Shown here one piece after another: positions 21,676 through 33,285 of a DNA stretch of 64,000 nt. The position numbers were made by a program, and so were the translations under genes. Below the pieces are notes generated by a model. That model saw only the letters and a list, made by a program, of their open reading frames with translations, was not told the origin of the DNA and made no database searches. The first letter of the stretch is position 1. Every line of letters starts with the position of its first letter. This stretch comes from Dendrocalamus latiflorus (lineage: Eukaryota > Streptophyta > Magnoliopsida > Poales > Poaceae), in contig CM029666.1 of the NCBI GenBank assembly GCA_017311315.1, positions 32,312,749-32,376,748 of the forward strand. The letters run 5' to 3'.

Positions 21676-22154
21676 ACTATGATGTATAATTACTAATCGG
21701 TGGTGACATTGACTATGAGCAATGCCTAGAGTTTAAGTTACAAGATTTAGTGAGTTGAAGAATGAAAACTGGATTCTAGTAAGGACAAAGGAACATGATA
21801 ATAGCAATGCTAGTTATTATATAAACATCTCCAAAGCCATCTATTCCTTCAGATATGGACAATTACTGTCAATCCATCAATAGGAAATTGGTGACCATCA
21901 TAAGGCTAGTAGATGACATGACCATTCAACCCAATGATGTACTGGCAACAACGATGCTAAGGAGCAAGCACTTGGAAGTCTACGACTTACTAGAAGAACA
22001 AGGTTCCTCTCTTCCCGTTTATCTCCTACACGTTTTAACCCACCTTTGCGTAGATTTTCTCCCTCCCACTACTCCAAGGAAAGGACAGCATGTCAAGTAA
22101 AACCCTAGAGCCTACTACTGGCAAGCTCTGCCCCCACCTTGACCTCAGGAAACA
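21676..22154. other. Unassigned sequence between inverted Gypsy-type LTRs
   Basis: This stretch lies between the minus-strand LTR ending near 21675 and the plus-strand copy recognisable from about 22155. An 81-codon frame (21855-22100, MDNYCQSINRKLV...) is present. It has a plausible amino-acid composition but no motif I recognise, and it is probably part of a transposon. No TATA box, RNA gene or terminal repeat is apparent. Confidence 0.3.
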
Positions 22155-22235
22155 CAGAGAGGCAGAGCGGTTATCGGCACGCGTGTTAAGAATTAGCGGG
22201 CCTTCAGGTTGCGAGTTTGAACTCAGCTAGCCACA
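22155..22235 (+). repeat. tRNA-like module (A and B box-like) at the edge of a Gypsy-type LTR
   Basis: AGAGGCAGAGCGGTTATCGG resembles a tRNA D-arm and A box. About 50 bp further on, GGTTGCGAGTTTGAACTC resembles a B box (GGTTCGANNCC). A poly-T run follows (TTTTTCC). A similar module sits at the same place in the copy at 41395-41460, with GAGTTCGATCC. Neither folds as a clear tRNA by eye, so I do not call a tRNA gene. It may be a captured tRNA-derived sequence (SINE-like). Confidence 0.45.
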
Positions 22236-22670
22236 TCCTTTTTCCCCATTTTTGTTTTAATTTTTATAGCCCATTTTAGTTAAGAAAAATTATGGAAAAT
22301 TAGATAATAGTTTAGAGAAGCTAATAAATTTAAGTAGGATATAAAATAAGGTTGCTTAAGATTTAATATGTGATTATTTATTATATGAGCAATTAATATA
22401 GCTTAAATATTTATAGGAGGTCAAATTATCAATTAAAGGCACTAATAAAATATGGTTTGGTTTAATGTCCAAGTTTAATAAGGATCCTAATTAAAAATAT
22501 ATCCCAGTTAAAGTTAAAGGGAACAAGTAAATAATATGTTAACTATAAAAGTAAGGATTTAAATTAAGATTACCCTCAATAATAACTAAAACATGTACTC
22601 CAACATTTAACATGCCACCATCAAATAAATACCAATGGTAAATTTAATTAAATAGCAAGCCAAGCTATCA

Positions 22671-22672
<2 letters not shown>

Positions 22673-22741
<69 letters not shown>
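22673..22741. repeat. (TA)n microsatellite, about 34 copies
   Basis: A pure TA dinucleotide run, 69 bp, lying in the AT-rich part of the Gypsy-type LTR. It is likely polymorphic in length. Confidence 0.97.
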
Positions 22742-22744
<3 letters not shown>

Positions 22745-25475
22745 ATCTTTTTCTTTAAGACTTAATTTGCACTAAACAACAACTAAAGATACACAAATTG
22801 ATAACAACCTTTAATCAAAAGGGTGTCCTTAAGTAGAAATGTCATGTTAGAAAAGTATATATATGTGGCAATTATAATAAAGTAACCCTTAGGTCATCGG
22901 GTGATTAAAAGTAAGTTACCTAATGTAACTATGTAAATAGTAGTTATCCCTAGCGTGTCATCGATAAATAAATCTCAAACACTAGATTTAGTTAATAATG
23001 GCAGTACAATAAGAATCGGTATTTGGATTAACATTCCACATAAAATGACTATGGTTAGATACTCAAACTTAATAAAGATTACACTTAATTATAATGTATG
23101 CCCTAGCAATTAACATACCGTCGTTAAACAAATCTCCATAGTAGATTTAATTAAGTAGCTATATTAATATATGAACCCGTATGACAAGCCGTGATAAATA
23201 AAGTTGACAAAAAAAATAACGCTAAGTGTAACAATAGCAAAGGTGTAGGCAAATGATAATGGTGCCAGTGATTAAATCTTAACATTAGATTTAGTAAACG
23301 ATAATGTTGGGTATGAATAAATGTAGCAAGTTAGGACCCGAACCAATGGATCATAATTCAAAATAAGTTATGCCTAGTAATAACTAAGTGTACATAAAAT
23401 GTCGCACCACAAAATGCGGTCAACCCGGATTCTAAAATTAATTCGGTAAGCTAAAAATTGTATATATCACTTCTATATAGCATATGACCTGAATATTAAC
23501 GCTCGACAAAATAATGCTCCACTAATCTTGCACACTGATTCATAGGTCTAACCTAACTCGTGGAATTTCCTTGATAAATACAAAAATAATAACAGTAGCT
23601 ATTAATAAAAAGGTCGAGTCATCGTATTCTATCACTGACATTGCCTCGAATCATCTGAATCACCTATTAACTCATAATAAAGCTAAATTGAGTTCACTCA
23701 GATTTATTTGGATCTTTTGAGTTATTTGCATTTATTTGGATTCAGTTGTTAGCACACAATTAGAAATTGGAGTCCTGAAGAACCCAGGGATCAAGCATGA
23801 TCAAGAGCAAGGTGAAGATAAAGAACAGAAGCTTAAGAGAAAGCATCGTGTGAGCCCAAGTCCGCGGTAAACCACGCCAGGTGAGTCAATACTTTGATCA
23901 TGTTGAACCTATATTTTCTGCAAATTTATTTTTGTTTAAATTATCAAATTGCACGCTGTTATTTCATATGCAAATATATGTTTGTTTGAAAATTCTAGTT
24001 ACATACCCGCTATTCGACTTGCTAGCATTATACCTCCTTTGAAACATTTGAATATCTGAGCCTTGTCAACCTAGCAAAATTATAATGGTAACCTTTCAAA
24101 AATAAGACCGTAACTATACGTCATACTTAGTACTGCTTAGATAATTGGGGGCACCAAAATTGCCCCAAAGCATCAATTTGAATCATGAGAAATTGGTTTG
24201 GGCAGTCATGGTGGAAATGACTGGTATAATTGGTTATGGATATTTTATACTCCAAAAAAACCTCAAGTTGCTTAATTATCTGGGCGGATGGTTCGAAGGT
24301 GTGTGTGTGGTGCAGTGGAAGCACAAAGAGGGTAGTGGTAGAACCGCCCAGATAGCCCTAAGGACCGAATCTTGTGATGACCTCCCAGTGTACAACAAGT
24401 GCAACCGCAAGCTGGCAAATTGTAGGCAAGGCTAACTAATTTGCATCGACTCATTATGGGTTGCACCGGTGTGACCACGGGCAGGCAGAGGGTGGCCACA
24501 CCCTCCGACGTGACGGCGCAAGAGGGGGCTCCTGGAAGGTTGGTCGTACCCCGAAGGGAGTGAAACCTTAGCGGACGTGGCACTACTGGGAAAAATGCAT
24601 TGTAACGGCCTTGTGATGATCTACTCAACCACATGGCTAATGAATCATGTGGGGGCAACGAGCGGATTATCTCTTGTGGGTAAAGTGTACAAACTCTACA
24701 GAGTGGAAAAAACTATTCGAATAGCCGTGCCCACGGTCAAGAGCGGACATGGGAATTTAACTAGATATAGTTCTGTTTCAGAAACTTTATGCGTGGAATT
24801 GGTGAAGTGGAGGGCAGAAAAAGGCCCTAATTTGTGTTGCCCTGGGTGTCGCCCCAGTGATAAGTTAAGCGGTTATAACGCTGAAGGATTAAGCATATGG
24901 TGCAGAGGCCATGTAACGGTGGATGAAATCTGGATCGCTATTATTATTGCATTCTTTCACACCTTATGTTTCAGTTCAAACTGCTAGGTCTCAGGAAATC
25001 TCTATGTATCATATTTCAAAAGCAATTTATGGAAAATAAAATATCCCGAGCCTTCCCTTGATAAGCCATGCATATTATTTAATTGCATCCTGTGTATTGG
25101 CTCGCGGAGCACGGTGGTTTGTGCTCACACTCGCTCTCACAACAAATCCAGAATCAGGAAATCAGATCACTACGCTTCAGCAATACTCTTGGTCATGATG
25201 GCAAAGAAGACGAAGATGTCAAGGGCTAGGTCGCGAACCTCCAGTTGACTCCTTGTGGGCATGTCCTGAAGGTCCCACCTGTGTGCTTCGTTTCCGCTGC
25301 TGCAATTTATGGATTTCGGCCTAATCGGCTCATGAGTAAGTCTACTACTATACTTATGCTTCCGCCTGATATGTTTTTGATGTTCATTTCTATATTTGTG
25401 AGCACTATCTACTGATCCAGAGAATAGTGCGGTGGAATCACAGAGAAATCCGGATTGTAAAATTTGAGTCCGACA

Positions 25476-26640
25476 GCCGGCCCAATCCTTTTTCTCCCTC
25501 CCTTCTCCTTCTACCGTACCAACATCATTGGCCTAGTAGCCCACCGGTCCACTGTCACTCTCTTCCTCTACTTTAGGCCTAGCTAGCTTGGCTGTGCTGC
25601 TCCGCCCTCGATGTGCTTAGTGCCCCACTAGCCTGGCTCACTTGTGTCGCACCATGCCGAGCTGATCCCACCAGCGTTGAAGCCACGCACGCTCCAGGAT
25701 ACACCACATTCACCACGCCTCGTGCTCACCCTTGCCCCAGCAGTGCACCGCACCATGGCGCGCCATGCCAAGCCATTCCCACCCGTGCCCACATACGCCT
25801 ACCTTCGCCGACCGGGTCACCGACTGTGCCCACATGCGTCTGTGTCACACCTATTCCTTGTCACCGCGCATCATCGACCCATGCCTCCTGCCTATGCTCA
25901 TATGTGCCGCATGATCACACCCGCGCTCTCATGCCTTGCACCCCCACGTCGCTCACATCACGCCAGGCTGCTCCGTCGCATCGCCACGACAGCGTCCTAG
26001 TCGTGCGCCCATGTTGCATCGCCTGCTCATCATGCCCCTCATTGTGCGAGCCATGCGTGCCCATGCCGTGCAACTCTGCTTCAAGCCAAGTCGTGTCACG
26101 CTCGTCACCTTGGTAGTGAACGTGCCCCAACTCATTGCATCGCCTCACCGTCACCGCACCTGGCTATGCCCATGCCATGCACTGGTGCCCAGTCATCATG
26201 AACACAACCCACCAACAGCCCTAGCTATTTATACTGACCGTGCCTCCCCACACCTCCCTTATCCTTCCCGCACCTCATCCTTGCTCACTTGGAGCCAAAG
26301 CTGAGCTCGTCGAGCTTTGCCACTGCACTCCACTAAGGCCACCTCGTTGCCCCATCGATCCAGTGAGTCACCCCTTCCAATCGTACCAAACCGGCCGCCT
26401 CGCTCTTCTCTCCATCCCACCTCACCCAATCAGTTTTTCATCCCTCGCATCTCACCGGCACCACCATCCTCCCTAACTCCAGCCACTTCACCGCCTCGCC
26501 ACCTCGGTGAGTCATCGTTCGATTCACACTGGCCAGAGCAAGCCCATACCTCGGTCTCTTGATCCCCGCCCTCAATTTCAACAGCCTTCACCTCCAGCTC
26601 ATCGGTGCCATGGTGCTCGTCACGTGTCGGATCCTGGAGC
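25476..26640. other. C-rich stretch between two LTR copies, no gene recognised
   Basis: 25490-26640 is strongly pyrimidine- and C-rich on the plus strand, beginning GGCCCAATCC and followed by CCTCCC tracts. Several overlapping open frames in more than one register (for example 25613-26116, 25936-26304) are rich in Pro, His, Ala, Cys and Thr. That is what base composition alone produces. The stretch resembles the GC-rich part of the Gypsy-type LTR near 40.8-41.4 kb, so it may be a further LTR piece. No signal peptide or domain motif convinces me of a gene. Confidence 0.4.
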
Positions 26641-27440
26641 AATAACTCCTGGATCCTCTATGTAAATCATACTAGTCTAGGATTAGCTAATGCACACAGT
26701 GGACAACAAAGATAAATATTAACTATAATGACATTTATTAACTAAATATGGGCATAATTGCTAAATTTTACATCCACAGCCAATAAGCCAAATTTAAACA
26801 TAAGCAGCGGAAGAAAAACACCGAAGCGGAAGAATCCCACTGAGCCTGCCCACAGGCAAACGACAGTAAGACGCGGCCTACTCATCCAAGTCTTCACCAT
26901 AGTCGAAGTCATCATTCTCTGTGTAGAGATAACAAGGTGAGTACAAGCTTGTACTCCGCATGTCACATGGAGAAATGCAACATAATTATAAATGCAACAA
27001 AGGAAGGTATATAGGGTTATTTGAGCATAAAACAGCATTTAAAGAAATACAGTAAATAGATTGAAATTGCTGAATTTAATACAATAAGTAAAAATAGTAA
27101 TTGTAAATGAAATTAATACCGTTAGTGCAGGTCCATCCCCCACACTAACCTAACCACGGGCATCCCACTCGGACCATCTTTTCCAAAAGATCTCGTATAG
27201 ATTCCATCCACACGCTTCCAACCACTCATGGATTTTGTCCATTCACAAGCTTTCAATTTCTCATGGATTCCATCCATCCATAAGGTTTTCATAAACCATT
27301 TTGAAAAACAAAGCTTAATCTGTGAAAAACTTTTACTCAGCTTGCCCATGACCGTGGGCACGGCTATCCAGGATAGATTATACACTCTATAGAGGTTGTA
27401 CAACTTTACCCACAAGACATGATCATCTCATATTGCCATG
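26641..27440 (-). mobile_element. Gypsy (Tekay/Del-like) LTR fragment, minus strand
   Basis: 'AGCAGCGGAAG' at 26804, 'CCCACAGGCAAACGAC' at 26849 and the block CCCATGACCGTGGGCACGGCTA near 27343-27364 match the corresponding parts of the copy at 2880-3560. About 0.8 kb is left. The left edge is not resolved, and the right edge breaks off close to the microsatellite at 27464. The frame at 27122-27415 is part of this repeat. Confidence 0.55.
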
Positions 27441-27460
27441 CGATGAGCACACTTCCTTAG

Positions 27461-27611
<151 letters not shown>

Positions 27612-28746
27612 TATTGGTTCCACCTTTCAAATCACTTGTAATCTATACCTACAAGGCATCCATTTTTTAAGGCCTGTTTGAAATGAAAAGGAAACTTGTT
27701 CGCTTAGCTTGGTATGATTTCATATTCGGATTCTTCAAAAGAGTGGAGGAAAAGAAATTTTTTGCAAGATTTTTAGGAGTGATTCGTAAAATCCAAACAC
27801 GTAGCTTTTTATGGAGATGAGTTCTTTTTTGTAATAAAATTATACAAAACTCCTCCAAAATGCTTGATAAACCATGCATAGTTCCTCAAGCATAAAATTA
27901 GAACACTAAGAAACATAATTATATAGTTGTCATGTGTGAGAGAATTAAATGTATATTTAGTAATGTAATATGCTAGATATGTACGGTCTGATGCCAACCG
28001 AAAGCTGCTTGGCACACATGTTTCTATTTGTTTTTTACTATTTGTAACCATAATGCTGGAAAGAGGAGGTCTTCTTTGCATCTTTGGAAAACTAGCTTGC
28101 TTCTGTTTTTCCCCCCACAACTTGGTTAGCTTCTGTTGTTGCAAATGATCCATAGGATTAGGAGAAGAATGGAGTCCTATAGCCTTACTCAGAAAATATG
28201 GAGGCATTTATGCATATGCCTTCCACATACACTGTAGGTTGGGTTGCGCAAGCTAAACATTGAGTCTTGTGTGCAATGTGAATGTCTGACGATGATCGAG
28301 TACGCTCAATATACTAGAGGAACGTGGAGTTAGGCAAGCATTCAAACCACAAGCTTGTGGTTTTATGTTAGAATTATAAGGCCAGAGTGCACATTCAATG
28401 GCATTTCTACATGAAGCAATTGCCCATCCACCATACAAAAATTTGCCGAGCAACCATTATTTGTGGAACTGTACAGGCCTTTGTGAGGGTTCTAGATCTG
28501 TGATGCCAGTTCATCATAAAGAAATGGCCAAATCCATAAATTTGTCATTGATGGTTGCACTATTCGTTTGGGATCGATGTCAGTTCCTGAAGAATACACT
28601 GTTTGAACATAGGGCAAAGAACAATTCAATCTTTACGTTTGGTTGATGAACTTATCTACACCTTTCGGTCATAAATATATGTTGTTTTGGACATCTATGT
28701 AGTCTCTAAAATACAATTTTAGCCACATATTTCTATTGTAATACTA
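27612..28746. other. Unassigned sequence
   Basis: No recognisable gene. 'GGCCTGTTTGAAATGAAAAG' near 27671 looks like the start of a GGCCTGTTT-type MITE, but no matching end was found. Frames of 60-130 codons on both strands (for example 27809-28207 minus, 28398-28646 plus) have no motif I can name. Confidence 0.35.
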
Positions 28747-28891
28747 CCTGAATGTCCGTACGTTGCTACAGATTTTAAATTTTTGTCATACTACAAGCTC
28801 TAAAACTCATGGGTGGTAAAAATTTTTAGAATATGCATATAAACATATTCTAAAATTTTTTAAAATTTATAGCAACGCACGAGCATTCAGC
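28747..28891. mobile_element. Palindromic MITE (about 145 bp) with TA flanks
   Basis: The left arm CCTGAATGTCCGTACGTTGC is mirrored by the reverse complement of the right arm (GCTGAATGCTCGTGCGTTGC). The arms continue inward through GCTACAGATTTTAAA and GCTATAAATTTTAAA. The whole unit can form one long hairpin. TA lies directly outside both ends (28745-28746 and 28892-28893), as in Stowaway/Tc1-mariner MITEs. The assignment to that superfamily rests only on the TA duplication. Confidence 0.65.
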
Positions 28892-28893
28892 TA

Positions 28894-30187
28894 ATCAAAT
28901 CAATGCATTTCTGTTCAACCCAAATGTTGGTTCCATGGAGCCAATCGTTTCTACTTTCTAGCGTTGGACGTAAGCTTACGGTATGATGAATGCCTCGTTG
29001 AGTCAGTACTTTCACGAACCAGCTCTGACATGTGATTCTTATGAACCACCCTTCTATAAGTTTCTGAGTTAATTAAATATGTGGATTATAAACTGTTCCC
29101 CTTTCAACTGTCATAGTTGATATGTAAATATGTATGTCAGTATTAATCTGTGACTCGACCCCTCAACTGTTCCTTTGTTTTCTTGCTACCTTGCAGCTCA
29201 TATTGTTGATACCATTCATAACGATGAATTGTACATTCTCTGGTAAAAAATTTTGATGTTCTTTTTTTACTTCTCAGTGCTTATAGTCTCCAAGGTGCAA
29301 CTTTAACTATTAGATTTTATCACAATACATTTCTCAGTTACAAAAGTTTGAAATTGTGAAATTATTTTTTAAAATGATGATTCTACTCATTCCATTTTCA
29401 TGAGATCGATCCAAACATTAAAAAAAATTGTTTGACTGCATGCTTCCTACGGTGACAAGAATTTTTGAGTGGAAGTATTAGCTTCTCTACTCCAGCTGTA
29501 ACTGGTTCTGGTAACTGAAATTTCAGACTAGGCTACTAGGGCGCTATACCACAACCTACAATAGGACATTTCAGTTCCTGCTCGAAGAAAGAAGTATTTT
29601 TGCGTTCGTTCCAGGAGTTTAATTTCCCAAGACAAAATTACTCCATTTGTGAACTTAACCGATTCCAGCTGGGTCTGTCACTATTGTAGCATGCTAAAGC
29701 CAAGCTGTGAAAAATTATTCACAAGAAAAAAACTTTAAATAAATGAAACTAATTTAGAACTCACTGAGTATTTGTAGACTTTCTTTTACAATTGCACTGC
29801 TATTATTCTAAAGACGCTCACTACTAAAATATTGAACTAGTATATAAAAAAGTGCATTTTTGAGGGTCTATGAGTTTACAGTGGATCTCTTTATTGCTTG
29901 TACTCTGTAAAAAGTCAAGGAAATAACCCAGGCTCTCTTTAGGGTGTTTAACTATGTTCCTTTCAAGAAAGGAGAATGCTATAACTGTTTATATTCATAG
30001 CTCTTGCAATGTGTAGGGCGTGGATTTACTACAGCGAAGCTTTACTTTTAACCTATACATTTAATACAAATACAGGTCCGTAAAGCATGAAAGGAATATA
30101 CCTGACGAGGATAGAATAATCCTCAAATTATTATGTCATTATATTTCTTTAATATATCCCTTATTGATAAGAGATAAATATGACATG
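28894..30187. other. Unassigned AT-rich sequence
   Basis: About 1.3 kb without a long open frame, terminal repeat or RNA gene that I can recognise. Confidence 0.3.
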
Positions 30188-30470
30188 ATGGTCGTAAACT
30201 CTTCTACAACCATATAGTCGTAAGCTCTCCTACAACCACATAGTCGTAAGTCTTACTGCGACTACCCCTTGATTGTAAGTTCTTCTATGACCAAATAATC
30301 TAAAGTCCAACTACGACTACTCCTCTGGTCGTAAGTTCTTCTACGACTACGTAGTTGTAAGCCTCACTGTGACTACTACCTAGTCGTAAGTCCTTCTACA
30401 ACCACGTAGTTATAAGTTGTCTTGTGACCACCTTATGGTCATAGACCATCCTGCGATCTACCTATCTCCG
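30188..30470 (+). repeat. Minisatellite, AGTCGTAAGTTCTTCTACGACTAC-like unit
   Basis: Seven or so degenerate units of about 38-40 bp. Each has GTCGTAAG followed some 15 bp later by CTACGACTAC or CTACAACCAC, so each unit is a small imperfect inverted repeat (GTCGTA and TACGAC). The array ends about 220 bp upstream of a TATA-like box at 30689. Confidence 0.8.
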
Positions 30471-30900
30471 ACTAACCTGTCTACGACGATGAATTACATT
30501 GTTGGTTCATCTGACAAGGTGGTTAGAATGTACGTTTATCTACTAATCGCACACGATCTCTCTCTGACAACAACCGCTACACGGCGAACGGTCTTTTACA
30601 TCTCTCCGACAGTAACTTCCATCAGGCGGTTATCATCCGAAGCGTTGAGGTGTCTTTTGGCGCGGGACAATGGCCGTCGCTTCACTGGCTATATAAAGGT
30701 TAACGTCAAATAGAGAAGTGGGGCGATTCTCAAAAGAGAGGGCTAGCCATTCGCATAATTCTCTGTTATAATCCTTTTTCTAGTGATTAGCAATTATACA
30801 GAACGTAGGATTATTATTCTCTCAGGAGAAGGCCTGAACCAGGATAAAGGTTCCCGTGTCTTTACTCTGCATATACATACTCTAGATCTATTAAAAAATC
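30471..30900 (+). mobile_element. Probable LTR promoter region (U3-R), ends unresolved
   Basis: A TATA-like box (CTATATAAAG at 30689) follows a GC-richer upstream stretch. It is followed by GAGAAGTGGGGCGATTCTCA and a downstream T/A-rich part with AGGATTATTATTCTCTCAGG. Minisatellite, TATA box and leader-like sequence together match the solo LTR at 46166-46856, so I read this as the U3-R part of a decayed LTR. TG and CA ends and a target duplication were not identified. The 98-codon frame at 30417-30713 crosses the array and TATA box and is not considered a gene. Confidence 0.45.
30689..30698 (+). promoter_or_regulatory. TATA-like box CTATATAAAG
   Basis: A close match to the plant TATA consensus, in the putative LTR fragment described around it. 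Transcription would run to the right; the start site is not visible. Confidence 0.5.
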
Positions 30901-31053
30901 TCTGAATCCAAATAAATCATACGTAAGATCGATATTAAAACATCGATAATACTCTTGTTACTTAAATTTTTTTAAAAAAACTGAAAAAGTGTGCAGCGTT
31001 GTTACATTACATGCGCATCCAATACGCTTCAAATGGTGTGCTCACAGAGCCAC

Positions 31054-32069
31054 CACTAGTATAGAAAACCGTATTACAGACGGTTCAAAAACTTCATCAC
31101 AGACGGTTTTCTGAACCGTCTAAATTTATGGGTCAGTAATAATCGAAGGTTATCACAGTCGGTTTTTGAACCGTCTATGGTGTAAATATCACAGATGGTT
31201 TGTAAGTAAAAACCGTTTGTGATATATCAATATCATAAACGGTTTTTAGTTAAAAACGTCTGTGATTATCACCTATCACAGACGGTTTTTACTTACAAAA
31301 CGTCTGTGATTATCACCTATCACAGACGGTTTTTACTTACAAACCGTCTGTGATTATTAGCTATCACAGACGATTTTTAGTTACAAACCGTCTGTGATAT
31401 TCTTTTCTACCCTTAAATCTATTTCTGTTTATTGGTTAGCCTCAGGAAATGCTAGTCATACTCTCTGAAACAAGTAGATCAACATGTACATGTATACATC
31501 CAATTCATATCTCAATTCATTTCACAAACATAAAACATCCATTTCGCAAATCAATTAATTGAAATGAAAACAAGCAAATATAGTATGAAACACAGTACAC
31601 ATTTTATTTTTATTAAGATTAGAGTCTACCATTACAATATCCCAAAACAACAAACAGGTTGCCCATCTAGCTAACACAACAAGAACAGAGAAAAGCAAAG
31701 ATCCTCTATGCCTAGGCCTTCTCGCCCCTGATGCAGCGCACGAGCTGGATGTCTTTGACGCCCACCATCGTTGACGTTGATTGAGCGCTGCCTTGTGCAT
31801 CGTCTGCTTCGTGGGTCTATTATGATATGGGTCAAGGAGGAGGAGAATAGCAAGGAGGAGAGAACAACAAAGAGGAGGAGAACAGCAAGGTGGAGAACAG
31901 AAGATGATGTCTGCCATCATTACAGATGGTTTTTATCTAGAACCGTCTGTGATAATGAAGTTATCACAGACGGTTGTTCGTATGAACCGTCTGTGATACT
32001 TGCAGCACAGACAGTTCCTAGGAATTGACTGTAATATAAGCGTCTAGTTTAGTCTCTTTTGTAGTAGTG
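31054..32069. mobile_element. Non-autonomous CACTA element, 1016 bp, TSD CAC
   Basis: It starts CACTAGTATAGAAAA and ends with the reverse complement of CACTACTACAAAAGAG, flanked by CAC on both sides (31051-31053 and 32070-32072). The 3-bp duplication and CACTA ends are the hallmark of En/Spm elements. Subterminal sequence is packed with ACAGACGGTT in both orientations, the sites that the transposase of such elements binds. The centre (31440-31920) is unrelated sequence with no recognisable transposase, so it needs enzyme from elsewhere. Confidence 0.88.
31230..31402. repeat. Subterminal 44-bp hairpin repeats of the CACTA element
   Basis: Three consecutive units of 44 bp, each with TATCACAGACGG and its inverse CCGTCTGTGATTAT. 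Every unit can fold on itself. The order and the near identity of the middle units suggest recent tandem amplification. Confidence 0.85.
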
Positions 32070-32134
32070 CACATAGCCTCCTCCCAGTAGAAATACTGAG
32101 CTAGATCTTTCTTGTTAATTATTTCCTGTGACCA

Positions 32135-32592
32135 CGGAAAATAATTTTGGTTTTAAAAATCTTCGGACCTCTCCAAGAAATCCAAATTTCAAAAATTTCG
32201 GTTTTTTCAGAAAAAATCAGTTAGAATATTCAAAAATACAATTTAAATTTATGAAATACAAATATATTAAAAAATTACTAAATCTCGTGAAATCTTGGTA
32301 GTGGCCACACAAGTGTTGTTGCCGCCTCCACCTCCTTTGCCGGCACATGAGAGAGACGGTGGCTTGAGCATAGCATAGGAGAGATGTGAGTGCACATGAC
32401 ATGCCTATATGTTGTGCAATGGGGAATAGGTGCAACGGGCTTTGAGAATTCATGTAGGGGAGATGGTGGGTTGGACCGAAAAAATTTAAAATAGGCCGAA
32501 TATTTTGCTCAGATTGGGTTTTTTTCGTGGTGGGCCGATAAAATCGAATTTCGGCGAATTTTATGAAATTTGGCCTGTAATTGGTTTCCCTG
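32135..32592. mobile_element. Small hAT-like MITE, about 460 bp
   Basis: CCTGTGACCA occurs exactly on both sides (32125-32134 and 32593-32602), which includes an 8-bp duplication expected for hAT elements. The inner ends are CGGAAAATAATTTTGG at the left and the reverse complement of CAGGGAAACCAATTAC at the right, an imperfect inverted repeat. Internally it has several AATTTCGG motifs. No coding sequence is evident; frames within it (32217-32603 minus) are not genes. Confidence 0.6.
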
Positions 32593-32718
32593 CCTGTGAC
32601 CATTGATTCCGTGATGAATTTATCTGCAGCTTTGGCATGAAAAACTGACTTGATTTATTTGTTTTGGCATCATGGAAAAGTTAAGCTCCCTCTATTCACA
32701 AGGTAAAGAAATACAGAC

Positions 32719-33285
32719 TTGATGTGTCAGTATTCATTTCCTAGCAAGGGCTGCTTTATGAGGCACCTCTCGTCAGGCGGATTCAGTACGTACACATTTC
32801 TTTCTGTTGGGCTGTCTACTGAAAGATGCTTCCCCATGAATGTGCACCGTGCGGGAGACGATTTTTCCGGCTGCGTTGTTATCAGGCGTCTTTCATGCTT
32901 ATCAGGAGGAGAAAAAAGAGAGATCGATCTATCAACTTTTTTCTTTTTGGCTTTCAGGGCCTGGAGATTCTCCAGGCTAAAGCTTTATATTACTTCGTTG
33001 CCACGTGATAATGGCAGCTACAAGATTGGAGGTTTAGTCTTTGATCAACATGATTCTGGGCACATGCGCGCCAGAATCATGGGTCCCTTCGCTGGAGACG
33101 AGTGTTTGCTTGGTGCAGTGCATGGTTTGAACTTACATGCATGTAGTACTCGGGATCTCCTATCCCTTTGTTCAGAATTGCTTGCGAAACTATCTGGAGA
33201 CCGCGGGACACAAGGGCATGCAGCAGCCAAGGCCCCAGGTATGAGCTGGACTGTACGGTGGTTGCTTCATCTCAAGCTTCGCTAG
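32719..33285 (+). CDS. Unrecognised open frame, 188 codons
   Basis: This is the longest open frame in the window outside the transposons. It starts with MMCQYSFPSKGCF and ends RWLLHLKLR. Composition is mixed, with Cys, Arg, Leu and Ser common. There is no signal peptide, membrane segment or motif that I can name. No TATA box or splice pattern clearly supports it. A second frame overlaps its end (33168-33473) in another register. It may be a chance frame, a gene fragment or part of an unrecognised transposon. Confidence 0.2.
   Translation: MMCQYSFPSKGCFMRHLSSGGFSTYTFLSVGLSTERCFPMNVHRAGDDFSGCVVIRRLSCLSGGEKREIDLSTFFFLAFRAWRFSRLKLYITSLPRDNGSYKIGGLVFDQHDSGHMRARIMGPFAGDECLLGAVHGLNLHACSTRDLLSLCSELLAKLSGDRGTQGHAAAKAPGMSWTVRWLLHLKLR

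Larger units (their letters stand above)
22155..25475 (+). mobile_element. Gypsy (Tekay/Del-like) LTR, 5'-truncated, plus strand
   Basis: From the tRNA-like module onward this aligns with the copy at 41.4-43.9 kb and with the reverse complement of the one at 2673-6427. Anchors are 'GTGAGTCAATACTTTGATCA' near 23880, 'GGGCGGATGG' near 24283, 'ACTATTCGAATAGCC' near 24711, and 'GCACTATCTACTGATC' near 25402. It ends GAGTCCGACA at 25475, matching CTGACA and CTACA in the other copies. The 5' end with TGTAACATCC is missing. The frame at 24577-24987 is related to those on the minus strand at 3357-3635 and on the plus strand at 43630-43839. It is shared because the LTR is shared and is not evidence of a gene. 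Confidence 0.65.

Noticed and set aside
22155..22235. tRNA gene
   Set aside because: A and B box-like motifs are there, but no cloverleaf with an anticodon arm can be drawn by eye, and the module recurs within an LTR.
24577..24987. 136-codon frame with relatives at 3357-3635 (minus) and 43630-43839, suggesting a conserved gene family
   Set aside because: All copies sit at the same place within the long Gypsy-type LTR, and frames do not extend consistently. Similarity comes from the LTR, not from a protein under selection.
25613..26304. Overlapping Pro-, His- and Cys-rich frames of up to 167 codons
   Set aside because: Several registers are open at once over the same C-rich DNA, as base composition predicts. 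No domain motif is seen.
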